Source of the DNA: an uncultured Duncaniella sp.
GTDB taxonomy: Bacteria; Bacteroidota; Bacteroidia; Bacteroidales; Muribaculaceae
Length of the DNA stretch: 30,434 nucleotides
Assembly: GCA_910578615.1 (NCBI GenBank)
Contig: CAJTRI010000022.1
Location: 1,070-31,503 of the forward strand
Direction: 5' to 3'
This document shows positions 1-9,500 of the stretch, piece after piece (the stretch's first letter is position 1; each line of letters begins with the position of its first letter). The position numbers and the translations under genes are program-made. The notes beneath the pieces were generated by a model. The model was not told the origin of the DNA. It searched no databases and saw only the letters and a list, made by a program, of their open reading frames with translations.

Positions 1-129
1 CCTTGCAGCGGATTCTCCGGCGTCATCGAGGAGGTGAACCGCGAGAAGAGGAAACTCAAGGTCATGGTCAAGATCTTCGGGCGCAAGCAGCCCTTGGAAC
101 TCGAAAACTCTCAGGTAGAGCGTGAATAA
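1..129 (+). CDS. nusG: Transcription termination/antitermination protein NusG, C-terminal fragment
   Basis: The window opens inside a gene whose last 42 codons read in frame 1 and stop at TAA 127-129. The residues G-F-S-G-V-I-E-E-V-N followed by K-V-M-V-K-I-F-G-R-K are the KOW domain that ends NusG. NusG binds RNA polymerase and, through this domain, Rho or ribosomal protein S10. Its position directly upstream of rplK is the usual bacterial order. Only the KOW end is present; the NGN domain lies outside the window. Confidence 0.93.
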   Translation, partial: PCSGFSGVIEEVNREKRKLKVMVKIFGRKQPLELENSQVERE

Positions 130-138
130 TCATCGCGC

Positions 139-225
139 GGACATCCCGGGCGTGCCCGGAGTGTCCACGGGAGATGTCGCAGAGAATGCCTGACCGGCCG
201 GACTGTCGGTTACGAGACAGGCCGG
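139..225 (+). promoter_or_regulatory. Candidate rplK-rplA leader with two stable hairpins
   Basis: The 160-base nusG-rplK gap holds two strong hairpins. The first (139-166) pairs GGACAT with GTGTCC around a CGGGC/GCCCG core. The second (194-225) pairs CCGGC with GCCGG and then CTGTC with GACAG around a short loop. Neither is followed by a T-run, so they are not simple terminators. In other bacteria L1 represses the L11-L1 operon by binding a leader that mimics its 23S rRNA site; that this leader does so is inference from position and structure. Confidence 0.4.
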
Positions 226-289
226 AGGTAAGACAAGTTCGAGACGACATCGTTTTAACCGAATCATTAACAAAAAATTTAGATTTATC

Positions 290-733
290 ATGGCTAAAGA
301 AATTGCTGGACAGATCAAATTGCAAATCAAGGGAGGCGCAGCCAATCCTTCGCCTCCAGTTGGTCCCGCCCTCGGTTCGAAGGGTATCAACATCATGGAG
401 TTTTGCAAGCAATTCAATGCCCGCACCCAGGACAAGGCCGGCAAGGTTCTTCCTGTTGTAATCACCTATTACACTGACAAGAGCTTTGACTTCATTGTCA
501 AGACCCCTCCCGTAGCTATACAGCTTTTGGAGACCGCCAAAATCAAATCAGGTTCGGCCCAGCCCAACCGTAAGAAAGTAGGCGAGATCACCTGGGAACA
601 GGTAAAGGCAATTGCTGAGGACAAAATGCCCGATTTGAACTGTTTCAACGTAGCATCGGCTATGCGTATGGTAGCCGGTACGGCCAGAAGCATGGGTATC
701 ACCGTTAAAGGAACATTCCCCGAAAACATTTAA
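290..733 (+). CDS. rplK: 50S ribosomal protein L11
   Basis: This 147-residue protein has the normal L11 length. It starts with M-A-K-E-I-A-G-Q-I-K-L-Q-I and continues into the proline-rich P-S-P-P-V-G-P-A-L-G segment of the N-terminal domain. The second half, including K-M-P-D-L-N and the ending near A-R-S-M-G-I-T-V-K-G, is the C-terminal domain that binds 23S rRNA. L11 forms the base of the GTPase-associated centre with the L10-L7/L12 stalk encoded just downstream. It is separated by 12 bases from rplA, so the two are surely co-transcribed. The start at 290 follows an A+T-rich stretch typical of Bacteroidetes initiation sites. Confidence 0.98.
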   Translation: MAKEIAGQIKLQIKGGAANPSPPVGPALGSKGINIMEFCKQFNARTQDKAGKVLPVVITYYTDKSFDFIVKTPPVAIQLLETAKIKSGSAQPNRKKVGEITWEQVKAIAEDKMPDLNCFNVASAMRMVAGTARSMGITVKGTFPENI

Positions 734-745
734 TCTTCTATTGAC

Positions 746-1438
746 ATGAGTAAACTGACCAAAAATCAAAAGATTGCCCAGGAGAAGGTTGAAGCCGGGA
801 AAGTGTACACTCTTGCCGAGGCAGTCGACCTCGTGAAGGAGATTACCTTCACCAAGTTTGACGCATCGCTCGATGTGGATGTCCGCCTTGGCGTAGATCC
901 CCGTAAGGCTAACCAGATGGTACGCGGCGTGGTAACCCTCCCCCACGGAACCGGCAAACAGGTTCGCGTACTCGTACTCTGCAACTCGGATGCCGAGGCT
1001 GCCGCAAAGGCTGCCGGCGCCGACTATGTGGGCCTTGACGAATATATCGAAAAGATCAAAGGCGGATGGACTGACGTTGACGTCATCATCACCCAGCCCG
1101 CCATCATGGGTAAAATCGGCGCCCTCGGCCGTGTACTCGGCCCCCGCGGCCTCATGCCTAACCCCAAGAGCGGTACAGTTACCGTAGACGTGGCCAAGGC
1201 TGTCGAGGAAGTGAAGAAGGGCAAAATCGACTTCAAGGTGGACAAGAACGGTATCGTTCACTCCTCCGTGGGCAAGGTTTCCTTCGATCCCAAAGCCGCT
1301 GCCGAGAACGTGCGCGAGTTTGTCAACACTCTTATCAAACTCAAGCCCGCCACCGCCAAGGGTACCTACATCAAGAGCATTTATCTTTCGAGCACCATGA
1401 GTCTCGGGCATCAAGATCGACCCCAGGTCGATCGATGA
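746..1438 (+). CDS. rplA: 50S ribosomal protein L1, with a frameshifted C-terminal tail
   Basis: The protein is L1 for nearly its whole length, including the R-G-L-M-P-N-P-K-S-G-T-V-T segment and the T-Y-I-K-S-I-Y-L-S-S-T-M-S ending. After that serine the open frame reads L-G-H-Q-D-R-P-Q-V-D-R and stops at 1438. One base out of phase, the DNA reads G-I-K-I-D-P-R-S-I-D-D and stops with TAA at 1440-1442, which is the expected L1 ending. Removing T1404 would give S-P-G-I-K-I-D-P. A one-base insertion at about 1400-1408 is therefore likely, either a recent mutation or a sequence error. L1 forms the mobile L1 stalk at the E site and often represses its own operon. Without the shift it would be 231 residues; with it, 230. 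Confidence 0.95.
   Translation: MSKLTKNQKIAQEKVEAGKVYTLAEAVDLVKEITFTKFDASLDVDVRLGVDPRKANQMVRGVVTLPHGTGKQVRVLVLCNSDAEAAAKAAGADYVGLDEYIEKIKGGWTDVDVIITQPAIMGKIGALGRVLGPRGLMPNPKSGTVTVDVAKAVEEVKKGKIDFKVDKNGIVHSSVGKVSFDPKAAAENVREFVNTLIKLKPATAKGTYIKSIYLSSTMSLGHQDRPQVDR
1415..1433 (+). repeat. Perfect inverted repeat at the 3' end of rplA
   Basis: GATCGACC and GGTCGATC are perfect 8-base arms around a 3-base centre. The hairpin spans the last codons of rplA, 7-11 bases after the apparent frameshift and about 34 bases before the rplJ start. It may be an RNA structure at the L1-L10 junction, or simply a cause of sequencing or polymerase slippage. There is no T-run, so it is not a terminator. Confidence 0.5.
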
Positions 1439-1466
1439 TTAATCACCTAAAAGCTGACTGAACAAA

Positions 1467-1997
1467 ATGAAAAAGGAAGATAAAATCATAGCTATCCAGA
1501 ACATCGCCAAGACCATCAGCGAGTATGGCTGCTTCTATCTGGTAGAGACCGCCGGTCTCAACGCCGAGAAGACCACCGCCCTCCGCCGTGCCTGCAACAA
1601 GGCCGACATCAAGCTCATGGTCGTGAAGAACACCCTTCTCCACAAGGCTCTCGAAAGCCTTGAAGGCGACTATTCTGAGCTTTACGACGTACTCCACGGC
1701 TCAACCTCACTGATGCTCTCCAACGTGGGCAACGCCCCCGCCAAGCTCATCAAGGAGTGTCTGAAAGCCGAGAAGGACGCCACACTCCCCCGTTTCAAGG
1801 CCGCATATGTCGAAGAGACAATCTATGTCGGTGCCGACCAGCTCTCGACACTCGAAGCTATCAAGAGCAAGAACGAGCTTATCGCCGACGTTATCGCTCT
1901 TCTCCAGTCGCCCGCCAAGAATGTTGTTTCCGCTCTTACCAGCGGTGGCACCAAGCTCCACGGCATCCTTGAAACCCTCTCAAAGAAGGAGGACTAA
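1467..1997 (+). CDS. rplJ: 50S ribosomal protein L10
   Basis: This 176-residue protein has the L10 fold signature: an N-terminal rRNA-binding region with M-K-K-E-D-K-I-I-A-I-Q-N-I and V-E-T-A-G-L-N-A-E, then M-V-V-K-N-T-L-L-H-K-A-L. The C-terminal helix (E-L-I-A-D-V-I-A-L-L-Q-S-P-A-K-N) carries the L7/L12 dimers. L10 with L7/L12 forms the ribosomal stalk that recruits translation factors. The gene sits between rplA and rplL, as is usual. The upstream gap is too short for the long L10 leader known from E. coli, so any autoregulation here would need another site. Confidence 0.97.
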   Translation: MKKEDKIIAIQNIAKTISEYGCFYLVETAGLNAEKTTALRRACNKADIKLMVVKNTLLHKALESLEGDYSELYDVLHGSTSLMLSNVGNAPAKLIKECLKAEKDATLPRFKAAYVEETIYVGADQLSTLEAIKSKNELIADVIALLQSPAKNVVSALTSGGTKLHGILETLSKKED

Positions 1998-2075
1998 ACG
2001 AAGTCCGCTCTTCGCCAACCCCACACAATCTTCAATCAACCCCAATCACAAAAACAACAAAAAAACTATAAAATC

Positions 2076-2450
2076 ATGGCAGATCTTAAAGCTTTTGCAG
2101 AACAACTCGTTAACCTCACCGTGAAGGAAGTAAACGAACTCGCCCAGATCCTTAAAGACGAGTATGGCATCGAACCCGCAGCCGCAGCCGTAGCTGTTGC
2201 AGCCGGTCCCGCCGCTGGTGCTCCCGCCGAAGAGGAGAAGACCTCTTTCGACGTAGTCCTCAAATCAGCCGGTGCTTCCAAGCTCGCCGTTGTAAAGCTC
2301 GTTAAGGAGCTTACTGGTCTTGGTCTTAAAGAGGCTAAGGAGATGGTTGACGGTGCTCCCTCAGTCATCAAAGAAGGCATGGCCAAGGCTGACGCCGAGG
2401 GTCTCAAGAAGCAGCTCGAAGAAGCCGGCGCCGAGGTCGAGCTTAAATAA
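2076..2450 (+). CDS. rplL: 50S ribosomal protein L7/L12
   Basis: The 124-residue product has the three L7/L12 parts: a helical N-terminal dimerisation domain (about 1-33), an alanine-rich flexible hinge (about 34-52), and a C-terminal factor-binding domain starting at T-S-F-D-V-V-L. The factor-binding surface K-L-A-V-V-K-L-V-K-E and G-L-G-L-K-E-A-K-E-M-V is intact. It is 78 bases downstream of rplJ, across an A-rich leader. A hairpin follows at 2477-2508. Confidence 0.98.
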   Translation: MADLKAFAEQLVNLTVKEVNELAQILKDEYGIEPAAAAVAVAAGPAAGAPAEEEKTSFDVVLKSAGASKLAVVKLVKELTGLGLKEAKEMVDGAPSVIKEGMAKADAEGLKKQLEEAGAEVELK

Positions 2451-2476
2451 TAGTCTCTGCTACGCTTAGCTATAAA

Positions 2477-2508
2477 GGGTTAAGATATCCTCCGGGGTGT
2501 CTTAACCC
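2477..2508 (+). terminator. Hairpin between rplL and rpoB, probable attenuator
   Basis: GGGTTAAGA and TCTTAACCC are perfect 9-base arms, and the inner TCC/GGG can extend the stem. The sequence after it (ATTTGCGTTAAAACG) has no clean T-run, so termination would be partial. In E. coli a hairpin at the same place lowers rpoBC expression relative to the ribosomal protein genes. The same role here is inference from position. Confidence 0.55.
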
Positions 2509-2706
2509 ATTTGCGTTAAAACGCCCCGATTAAATTAAAAAAACCTAAATAATTATATTTAACAATAAATATTTGCATCTAAAACACGCAAATAGCGCTA
2601 TTTAGACCAATCATCCAGCATATTGGACGGCGCGCTGACGTTAAAAATAATTAAAGTCTCTCCCTCTCGACTCCTCCTACCTCACACAACGATAATTCAC
2701 CAATAG
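2509..2706 (+). promoter_or_regulatory. A+T-rich rplL-rpoB spacer with a palindrome and repeats
   Basis: The gap holds a perfect 14-base palindrome AAATAGCGCTATTT at 2590-2603. It overlaps an ATTTGC/GCAAAT inverted pair (2571-2576 and 2588-2593). A loosely repeated motif, ATTTGC then TAAAAC then GC, occurs at about 2509 and again at 2571. These could be a regulator site or weak hairpins. No clear TAnnTTTG promoter box was found, so a dedicated rpoB promoter cannot be claimed. Confidence 0.35.
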
Positions 2707-5700
2707 ATGTCAGACACCAACACCATTAAGCCCCGCGTGAACTTCGCGACGGTAAAAAATCCCCTCCCCTACCCTGACTTCCTCGAGGTGCAGCTGAAAT
2801 CTTTCCAGGATTTCCTTCAGCTTGACACCCCTCCCGAGAAACGTAAGAACGAGGGCCTTTTCAAAGTGTTTGCCGAGAACTTCCCCATCGCCGACACCCG
2901 CAATAACTTCGTGCTCGAGTTCCTCGACTACTATATCGACCCTCCGCGCTACACCATCGACGAATGTCTCGAACGCGGTCTCACTTACAGTGTTCCCCTC
3001 AAAGCCAAGCTCAAACTCTATTGCACCGATCCTGACCACGAGGATTTCGACACCGTGATACAGGACGTCTATCTCGGCCCCATCCCCTACATGACCGACA
3101 AGGGAACGTTTGTCATCAACGGAGCCGAGCGTGTTGTCGTGTCACAGCTCCACCGCTCGCCGGGCGTGTTCTTCGGACAGAGCATCCATGCGAACGGCAC
3201 CAAGCTTTACAGTGCCCGCATCATCCCCTTCCGTGGCAGCTGGATAGAGTTTGCAACTGACATCAACAACGTGATGTATGCCTACATCGACCGTAAGAAA
3301 AAACTCCCTGTCACCACCCTGCTCCGTGCCATCGGTCTTGAAAGTGACAAGGACATCATCGAAATCTTCGGTCTGGCAGAAGAAATACGCGTCAACCGCA
3401 CCAACCTCAGAAAAGCCGTAGGCCGCAAACTCGCGGCCCGTGTCCTCAAAACATGGGCGGAGGACTTCGTGGACGAAGACACCGGCGAGGTTGTTTCAAT
3501 CGAGCGCAACGACGTCATTCTCGACCGTGAGACAATCATCGAGGACGAGAACATAGACGACATCCTCAGCTCGGGCGTGCACACCATCCTCCTCCACAAG
3601 GAAGATGTCAACACCTCCGACTACTCCATCATATTCAACACCCTTCAAAAGGATACCTCCAACTCTGAGAAGGAGGCCATCCAGTATATCTACCGACAGC
3701 TCCGCAACGCCGAGCCGCCGGACGATGCGTCAGCACGCGAGGTTATCACCAACCTCTTCTTCTCCGAGAAGCGCTACGACCTCGGCGAAGTGGGCCGCTA
3801 CCGCATAAACAAAAAGCTCGGTCTCACCACACCCATGGAGGTGAAGGTTCTCACCAAGGAGGACATCATCGCCATCATCAAATATCTCATCGAGCTTATA
3901 AACTCAAAGACCGACGTCGATGACATCGACCACCTGAGCAACCGCCGCGTTCGCACCGTGGGCGAACAGCTCTACAACCAGTTCGGTGTGGGTCTGGCCC
4001 GTATGTCACGCACCATCCGCGAGCGCATGAACGTGCGCGACAACGAGGTGTTCACCCCGATCGACCTCATCAACGCCAAGACCATATCGAGCGTCATAAA
4101 CTCGTTCTTCGGCACCAACGCACTCTCGCAGTTCATGGACCAGACCAACCCTCTGGCCGAAATCACCCACAAACGCCGTATGTCGGCCCTCGGCCCCGGC
4201 GGTCTGTCACGCGAACGTGCAGGATTCGAGGTTCGAGACGTACACTATACCCACTATGGACGTCTTTGTCCCATCGAGACCCCGGAAGGCCCCAACATCG
4301 GCCTTATCTCCTCGCTATGTGTCTATGCCAAGATCAACGATCTCGGATTCATCGAGACCCCCTACCGCGAGGTCAAGGACGGAGTGGTCAACCTCAACAA
4401 TGAGGAGGTTGTCTATCTCACTGCCGAAATCGAGGAAGGCAAGGTAATCGCACAGGGCAACGCTCCCGTCAAGGATGACGGCGAGTTCATCAACGACCGC
4501 GTGAAGGCCCGTCTTGACGCTGACTTCCCTATCGTGCCCCCGACCGAGATCGAGCTGATGGACGTCTCTCCCACCCAGATAGCCTCCATCGCGGCATCGC
4601 TCATCCCCTTCCTCGAACACGACGACGCAAACCGCGCCCTCATGGGATCGAACATGATGCGCCAGGCAGTACCCCTCCTGCGCAGTGAAAGCCCAATCGT
4701 AGGAACAGGCATCGAGGGCCAGCTCATCCGCGACTCCCGCACCCAGATCATGGCCGAGGGAGAAGGCGTGATAGAGTTCGTCGACGCTACCGTCATCCGC
4801 ATACGCTATGACCGCACCGAGGAGCAGGAATTCGTCTCCTTCGAGGACGGCGTGAAGGAATACCGTCTTCCCAAGTTCCGCAAGACCAACCAGAGCACCA
4901 CGATAGACCTGCGTCCCATCTGCAACAAGGGACAGCGCGTCAAGAAAGGCGACATCCTCACCGAGGGCTACTCTACCGAGAAAGGCGAACTCGCGCTCGG
5001 ACGCAACCTCAAAGTTGCCTTCATGCCCTGGAAAGGTTACAACTATGAGGACGCCATCGTGCTCAACGAACGTGTGGTACGCGAAGACATCCTCACCTCT
5101 GTACACGTGGACGAGTACACCCTCGAAGTCCGCGAGACCAAGCGAGGCATGGAGGAACTCACATCCGATATCCCCAACGTCAGCGAGGATGCCACCAAGG
5201 ATCTCGATGAGCGCGGCATCGTGCGCGTCGGCGCCCACATAGTCCCCGGTGACATCATGATAGGCAAGATCACCCCCAAGGGAGAGAGCGATCCCACCCC
5301 CGAGGAAAAACTCCTCCGTGCCATCTTCGGCGACAAGGCCGGCGATGTCAAGGACGCCTCACTCAAAGCCTCACCCTCGCTCAAAGGAGTGGTCATCGGC
5401 ACACACCTCTTCCAGAAGGCCGAGAAGAAGAAGACCAAGAAGAGTTCAAGCGTCGTCCTACCCAAACTCGACGAAGAGTACGAAGACCGCCTGAACGCCC
5501 TCAAAGACCTTCTTGTCTCCAAGCTCATGACCCTCACCGAAGGCAAGACCTCACAGGGTGTCAAGGACTTTCTCGGAAGCGACATCATCCCCAAGGGCGC
5601 CCGCTTCTCTGCCGGAACCCTCAAAGAGATCGACTATGACACCATCAATCTCTCAAAGTGGACTGCCGATGCCCATAAGAACGACCTAATCCGCGCCACC

Positions 5701-6522
5701 ATCGTCAACTACCTGCGCAAGAGCAAGGAGATAGAGGCTGAGCTGCGCCGTAAGAAGTTTGACATCTCGATAGGTGACGAGCTCCCCTCTGGCATCATGA
5801 AACTCGCCAAGGTCTATGTGGCCAAGAAACGTAAGATCTCCGTGGGTGACAAGATGGCAGGACGTCACGGCAACAAGGGTATCGTCTCGCGAATCGTGCG
5901 TCAGGAAGATATGCCGTTCCTCGCCGACGGAACCCCCGTCGACATCTGCCTCAACCCTCTGGGTGTGCCTTCGCGTATGAACCTCGGACAGATCTTCGAG
6001 ACCGTTCTCGGCTGGGCCGGACGCGAACTCGGCGAGAAATTCGCCACCCCCATCTTTGACGGCGCCACCCTTGAAAACCTCAACGAGTGGACTGACAAGG
6101 CCGGTCTGCCGCGCTACGGCAAGACCTATCTCTATGACGGCGGCACCGGCGAACGTTTTGACCAGCCGGCCACGGTGGGTGTGATCTACATGCTCAAACT
6201 CGGCCACATGGTCGAGGACAAGATGCACGCACGCTCCATCGGCCCGTACTCGCTCATCACTCAGCAGCCCCTCGGCGGTAAGGCCCAGTTCGGCGGACAG
6301 CGATTCGGAGAGATGGAGGTCTGGGCGCTCGAAGCATTCGGCGCATCCCACATCCTTCAAGAGATCATCACCGTCAAGAGTGACGACGTCACAGGCCGTT
6401 CAAAGACCTATGAGGCTATCGTCAAGGGCGACGCCATGCCTCCTGCCGGTATACCCGAGTCCCTCAACGTGCTCCTACACGAGCTGCGAGGTCTCGGTCT
6501 CAGCATCAATCTTGAGCCGTAA
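2707..6522 (+). CDS. rpoB: DNA-directed RNA polymerase subunit beta
   Basis: The full-length 1271-residue beta subunit forms half of the RNA polymerase active-site cleft. The rifampicin pocket reads L-S-Q-F-M-D-Q-T-N-P-L and T-H-K-R-R-M-S-A-L-G at residues 473-495. Q475, D478, H488 and S493 match E. coli Q513, D516, H526 and S531, so no common resistance change is present. Near the end are the conserved G-D-K-M-A-G-R-H-G-N-K-G and the clamp-forming S-Y-x-L-I-T-Q-Q-P-L-G-G-K-A-Q-F-G-G-like segment. It begins at the first Met after the spacer and is followed by rpoC after 66 bases. Confidence 0.99.
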   Translation: MSDTNTIKPRVNFATVKNPLPYPDFLEVQLKSFQDFLQLDTPPEKRKNEGLFKVFAENFPIADTRNNFVLEFLDYYIDPPRYTIDECLERGLTYSVPLKAKLKLYCTDPDHEDFDTVIQDVYLGPIPYMTDKGTFVINGAERVVVSQLHRSPGVFFGQSIHANGTKLYSARIIPFRGSWIEFATDINNVMYAYIDRKKKLPVTTLLRAIGLESDKDIIEIFGLAEEIRVNRTNLRKAVGRKLAARVLKTWAEDFVDEDTGEVVSIERNDVILDRETIIEDENIDDILSSGVHTILLHKEDVNTSDYSIIFNTLQKDTSNSEKEAIQYIYRQLRNAEPPDDASAREVITNLFFSEKRYDLGEVGRYRINKKLGLTTPMEVKVLTKEDIIAIIKYLIELINSKTDVDDIDHLSNRRVRTVGEQLYNQFGVGLARMSRTIRERMNVRDNEVFTPIDLINAKTISSVINSFFGTNALSQFMDQTNPLAEITHKRRMSALGPGGLSRERAGFEVRDVHYTHYGRLCPIETPEGPNIGLISSLCVYAKINDLGFIETPYREVKDGVVNLNNEEVVYLTAEIEEGKVIAQGNAPVKDDGEFINDRVKARLDADFPIVPPTEIELMDVSPTQIASIAASLIPFLEHDDANRALMGSNMMRQAVPLLRSESPIVGTGIEGQLIRDSRTQIMAEGEGVIEFVDATVIRIRYDRTEEQEFVSFEDGVKEYRLPKFRKTNQSTTIDLRPICNKGQRVKKGDILTEGYSTEKGELALGRNLKVAFMPWKGYNYEDAIVLNERVVREDILTSVHVDEYTLEVRETKRGMEELTSDIPNVSEDATKDLDERGIVRVGAHIVPGDIMIGKITPKGESDPTPEEKLLRAIFGDKAGDVKDASLKASPSLKGVVIGTHLFQKAEKKKTKKSSSVVLPKLDEEYEDRLNALKDLLVSKLMTLTEGKTSQGVKDFLGSDIIPKGARFSAGTLKEIDYDTINLSKWTADAHKNDLIRATIVNYLRKSKEIEAELRRKKFDISIGDELPSGIMKLAKVYVAKKRKISVGDKMAGRHGNKGIVSRIVRQEDMPFLADGTPVDICLNPLGVPSRMNLGQIFETVLGWAGRELGEKFATPIFDGATLENLNEWTDKAGLPRYGKTYLYDGGTGERFDQPATVGVIYMLKLGHMVEDKMHARSIGPYSLITQQPLGGKAQFGGQRFGEMEVWALEAFGASHILQEIITVKSDDVTGRSKTYEAIVKGDAMPPAGIPESLNVLLHELRGLGLSINLEP

Positions 6523-6588
6523 AAACCTCCCTCCCCTATCTCTCCTCAACCCACTTTTTTCAAAATTGCGTTTAGACAATACCATAAT

Positions 6589-9500
6589 ATGGCTTTTAGA
6601 AAAGACAATAAACAGAAAACCGGTTTCTCGAAGATTTCCATCGGCCTCGCTTCGCCTGAGGAAATCCTTGAGAAGTCAAGCGGCGAAGTGTTGAAGCCCG
6701 AAACCATCAACTACCGCACGTACAAGCCCGAGAGGGACGGTCTCTTCTGCGAGAGAATCTTCGGCCCCGTCAAGGACTACGAGTGCCACTGCGGCAAGTA
6801 CAAGCGCATCCGCTACAAGGGCATCGTCTGCGACCGCTGCGGCGTGGAAGTAACCGAGAAGAAGGTGCGTCGCGAACGCATGGGCCACATAAAGCTCGTC
6901 GTGCCCGTCGCCCACATCTGGTACTTCCGCTCACTCCCCAACAAAATCGGTTATCTGCTCGGACTCCCCTCCAAGAAACTTGACTCCGTGGTCTACTATG
7001 AGCGCTACGTGGTCATCAATCCCGGAGCGGCAGCCGACCTCAACCCCGAGAAGCCCGTCGCAAAGCTCGATCTCCTCACAGAGGAAGAATATTTCGACAT
7101 CGTAGACGCCCTTCCCCGCGAGAACCAGCTCCTTGAAGACACCGACCCCGCCAAGTTCGTGGCCAAGATGGGAGCCGAGGCTCTTTATGACCTCCTCAAA
7201 GACCTCGACCTCGACGATCTCTCATACGCCCTGCGCAACCAGGCCAACTCGGAAGGCTCACAACAGCGCAAGACCGAGGCCCTCAAACGCCTCCAGGTGG
7301 TTGAATCGTTCCGCGCATCGCGTGAGCGCAACCGCCCCGAATGGATGATTCTCCAAGCCGTTCCCGTGATTCCGCCCGAACTCCGCCCCCTCGTTCCGCT
7401 GGACGGCGGCCGTTTCGCCACATCCGACCTCAACGACCTCTACCGCCGTGTGATCATCCGCAACAACCGTCTCAAAAGACTCATCGAGATCAAGGCTCCC
7501 GAAGTCATCCTCCGCAACGAGAAGCGAATGTTGCAGGAGGCCGTTGACTCACTGCTCGACAACTCCCGCAAGTCATCGGCAGTGAAGACCGAGGCCAACC
7601 GTCCTCTCAAATCACTCTCCGACTCGCTCAAAGGCAAACAGGGACGTTTCCGCCAGAACCTTCTCGGTAAGCGTGTGGACTATTCCGCCCGTTCGGTCAT
7701 CGTCGTAGGCCCCGAGCTGAAAATGCACGAGTGCGGTATCCCCAAGAACATGGCCGCCGAGCTATACAAGCCCTTCGTGATCCGCAAGCTCATCGAACGC
7801 GGCATTGTAAAGACCGTCAAGAGCGCCAAGAAGATAGTTGACCGCAAGGAACCCGTGGTATGGGACATCCTCGAATACGTCATGAAGGGTCACCCGGTGC
7901 TTCTCAACCGTGCACCGACCCTCCACCGTCTCGGCATACAGGCCTTCCAGCCCAAGATGATCGAAGGAAAGGCCATCCAGCTCCACCCGCTGGCATGTAC
8001 CGCCTTCAATGCCGACTTCGACGGTGACCAGATGGCAGTCCACCTCCCCCTCGGCAACGAGGCCGTCCTTGAAGCACAGCTCCTCATGCTCGGCTCTCAC
8101 AACATCCTCAACCCCGCCAACGGAGCGCCTATCACCGTGCCCTCTCAGGACATGGTGCTCGGTCTCTACTATATCACCAAGCTCCGTCCCGGCGACAAGG
8201 GCGAGGGGCTGAAATTCTATGGTCCCGAGGAAGCCGAGATAGCCTACAACGAAGGCCGCGTCACACTCCACGCCCCCGTCTCCATAGTCGTTGATGACCT
8301 TGACGAGACTGGCGCACCATGCAAACGTCTCGTGGAGAACACCTCCGTGGGCCGCGTGCTCGTCAACCAGTATGTACCCAAAGAGATCGGCTACGTCAAC
8401 GAGATTCTCTCCAAGAAGTCTCTGCGTACCATCATCTCCCGCGTCATAAAGTACTGCGGTATCCCGCGTTCCGCACAGTTCCTTGACGACATCAAGAACC
8501 TCGGCTACTACATGGCCTTCAAGGGAGGTCTTTCCTTCAACCTCGGCGACGTCCTCATCCCTGCCGAGAAGGAACAGTATGTCAAGGAAGGATACGAGCA
8601 GGTACAGGAAGTGCTCAACAACTACTCCATGGGCTTCATCACCAACAACGAACGTTACAACCAGATTATCGATATCTGGACACACGTCAACTCCCGTCTG
8701 GCTGATACCCTCATGAAGCAGATATCCTCCGACAAGCAGGGCTTCAACCCTGTCTACATGATGCTTGACTCCGGCGCCCGTGGTTCGAGAGACCAGATCC
8801 GCCAGCTCTCAGGTATGCGTGGCCTTATGGCCAAGCCCCAGAAGAGCGGCGCGGAAGGAGGCCAGATCATCGAGAACCCGATTCTTGCAAACTTCAAGGA
8901 GGGTCTTTCGGTGCTCGAATACTTCATCTCCACCCACGGTGCCCGTAAGGGTCTTGCCGACACCGCTCTCAAAACCGCCGACGCCGGTTACCTCACCCGC
9001 CGTCTCGTCGACGTGGCCCATGACGTAATCATCAACGAGGAAGACTGCGGCACGCTTCGCGGCCTCGTATGCACCGAGATCAAGAACAATGACGAGGTAG
9101 TGGCCTCTCTCGGAGAGCGCATCCTCGGACGTGTCTCGGTTCATGACATCATCGACCCCACCAACGGCGAGCTGATCGTGGCTGCCGGCGAGGAAATCAA
9201 CGATATCGCCGCCGACCGCATCAACGAATCACCCATCGAGAGCGTCGAGATACGCTCCGTACTCACCTGCGAGTCCAAGAAGGGCGTCTGCGCCAAGTGC
9301 TATGGCCGTAACCTCGCCACCCACCGCATGGTGCAGATGGGCGAGGCTGTCGGCGTCATCGCCGCACAGTCTATCGGCGAGCCGGGTACACAGCTCACCC
9401 TCCGTACATTCCACGTCGGTGGTGTGGCCTCCAATATCGCCGCAGTCAACTCTCTTACCACCCGTTATGACGGTATCCTCGAAATCGACGAGCTACGCAC

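Noticed and set aside
548..1414. A 288-codon frame opposite rplK and rplA
   Set aside because: It lies wholly antisense to two certain ribosomal protein genes, and its composition is what codon bias on the other strand produces.
1400..1433. Programmed frameshift in rplA
   Set aside because: The shift needed is +1, no known slippery stop-codon site is present, and downstream hairpins typically promote -1 shifts, so a simple indel is more likely.
4315..5238. A 307-codon frame opposite rpoB
   Set aside because: Antisense shadow of a conserved gene in G+C-rich DNA; no domain or promoter of its own.
7762..8685. A 307-codon frame opposite rpoC
   Set aside because: Same cause as the rpoB shadow; no independent support.
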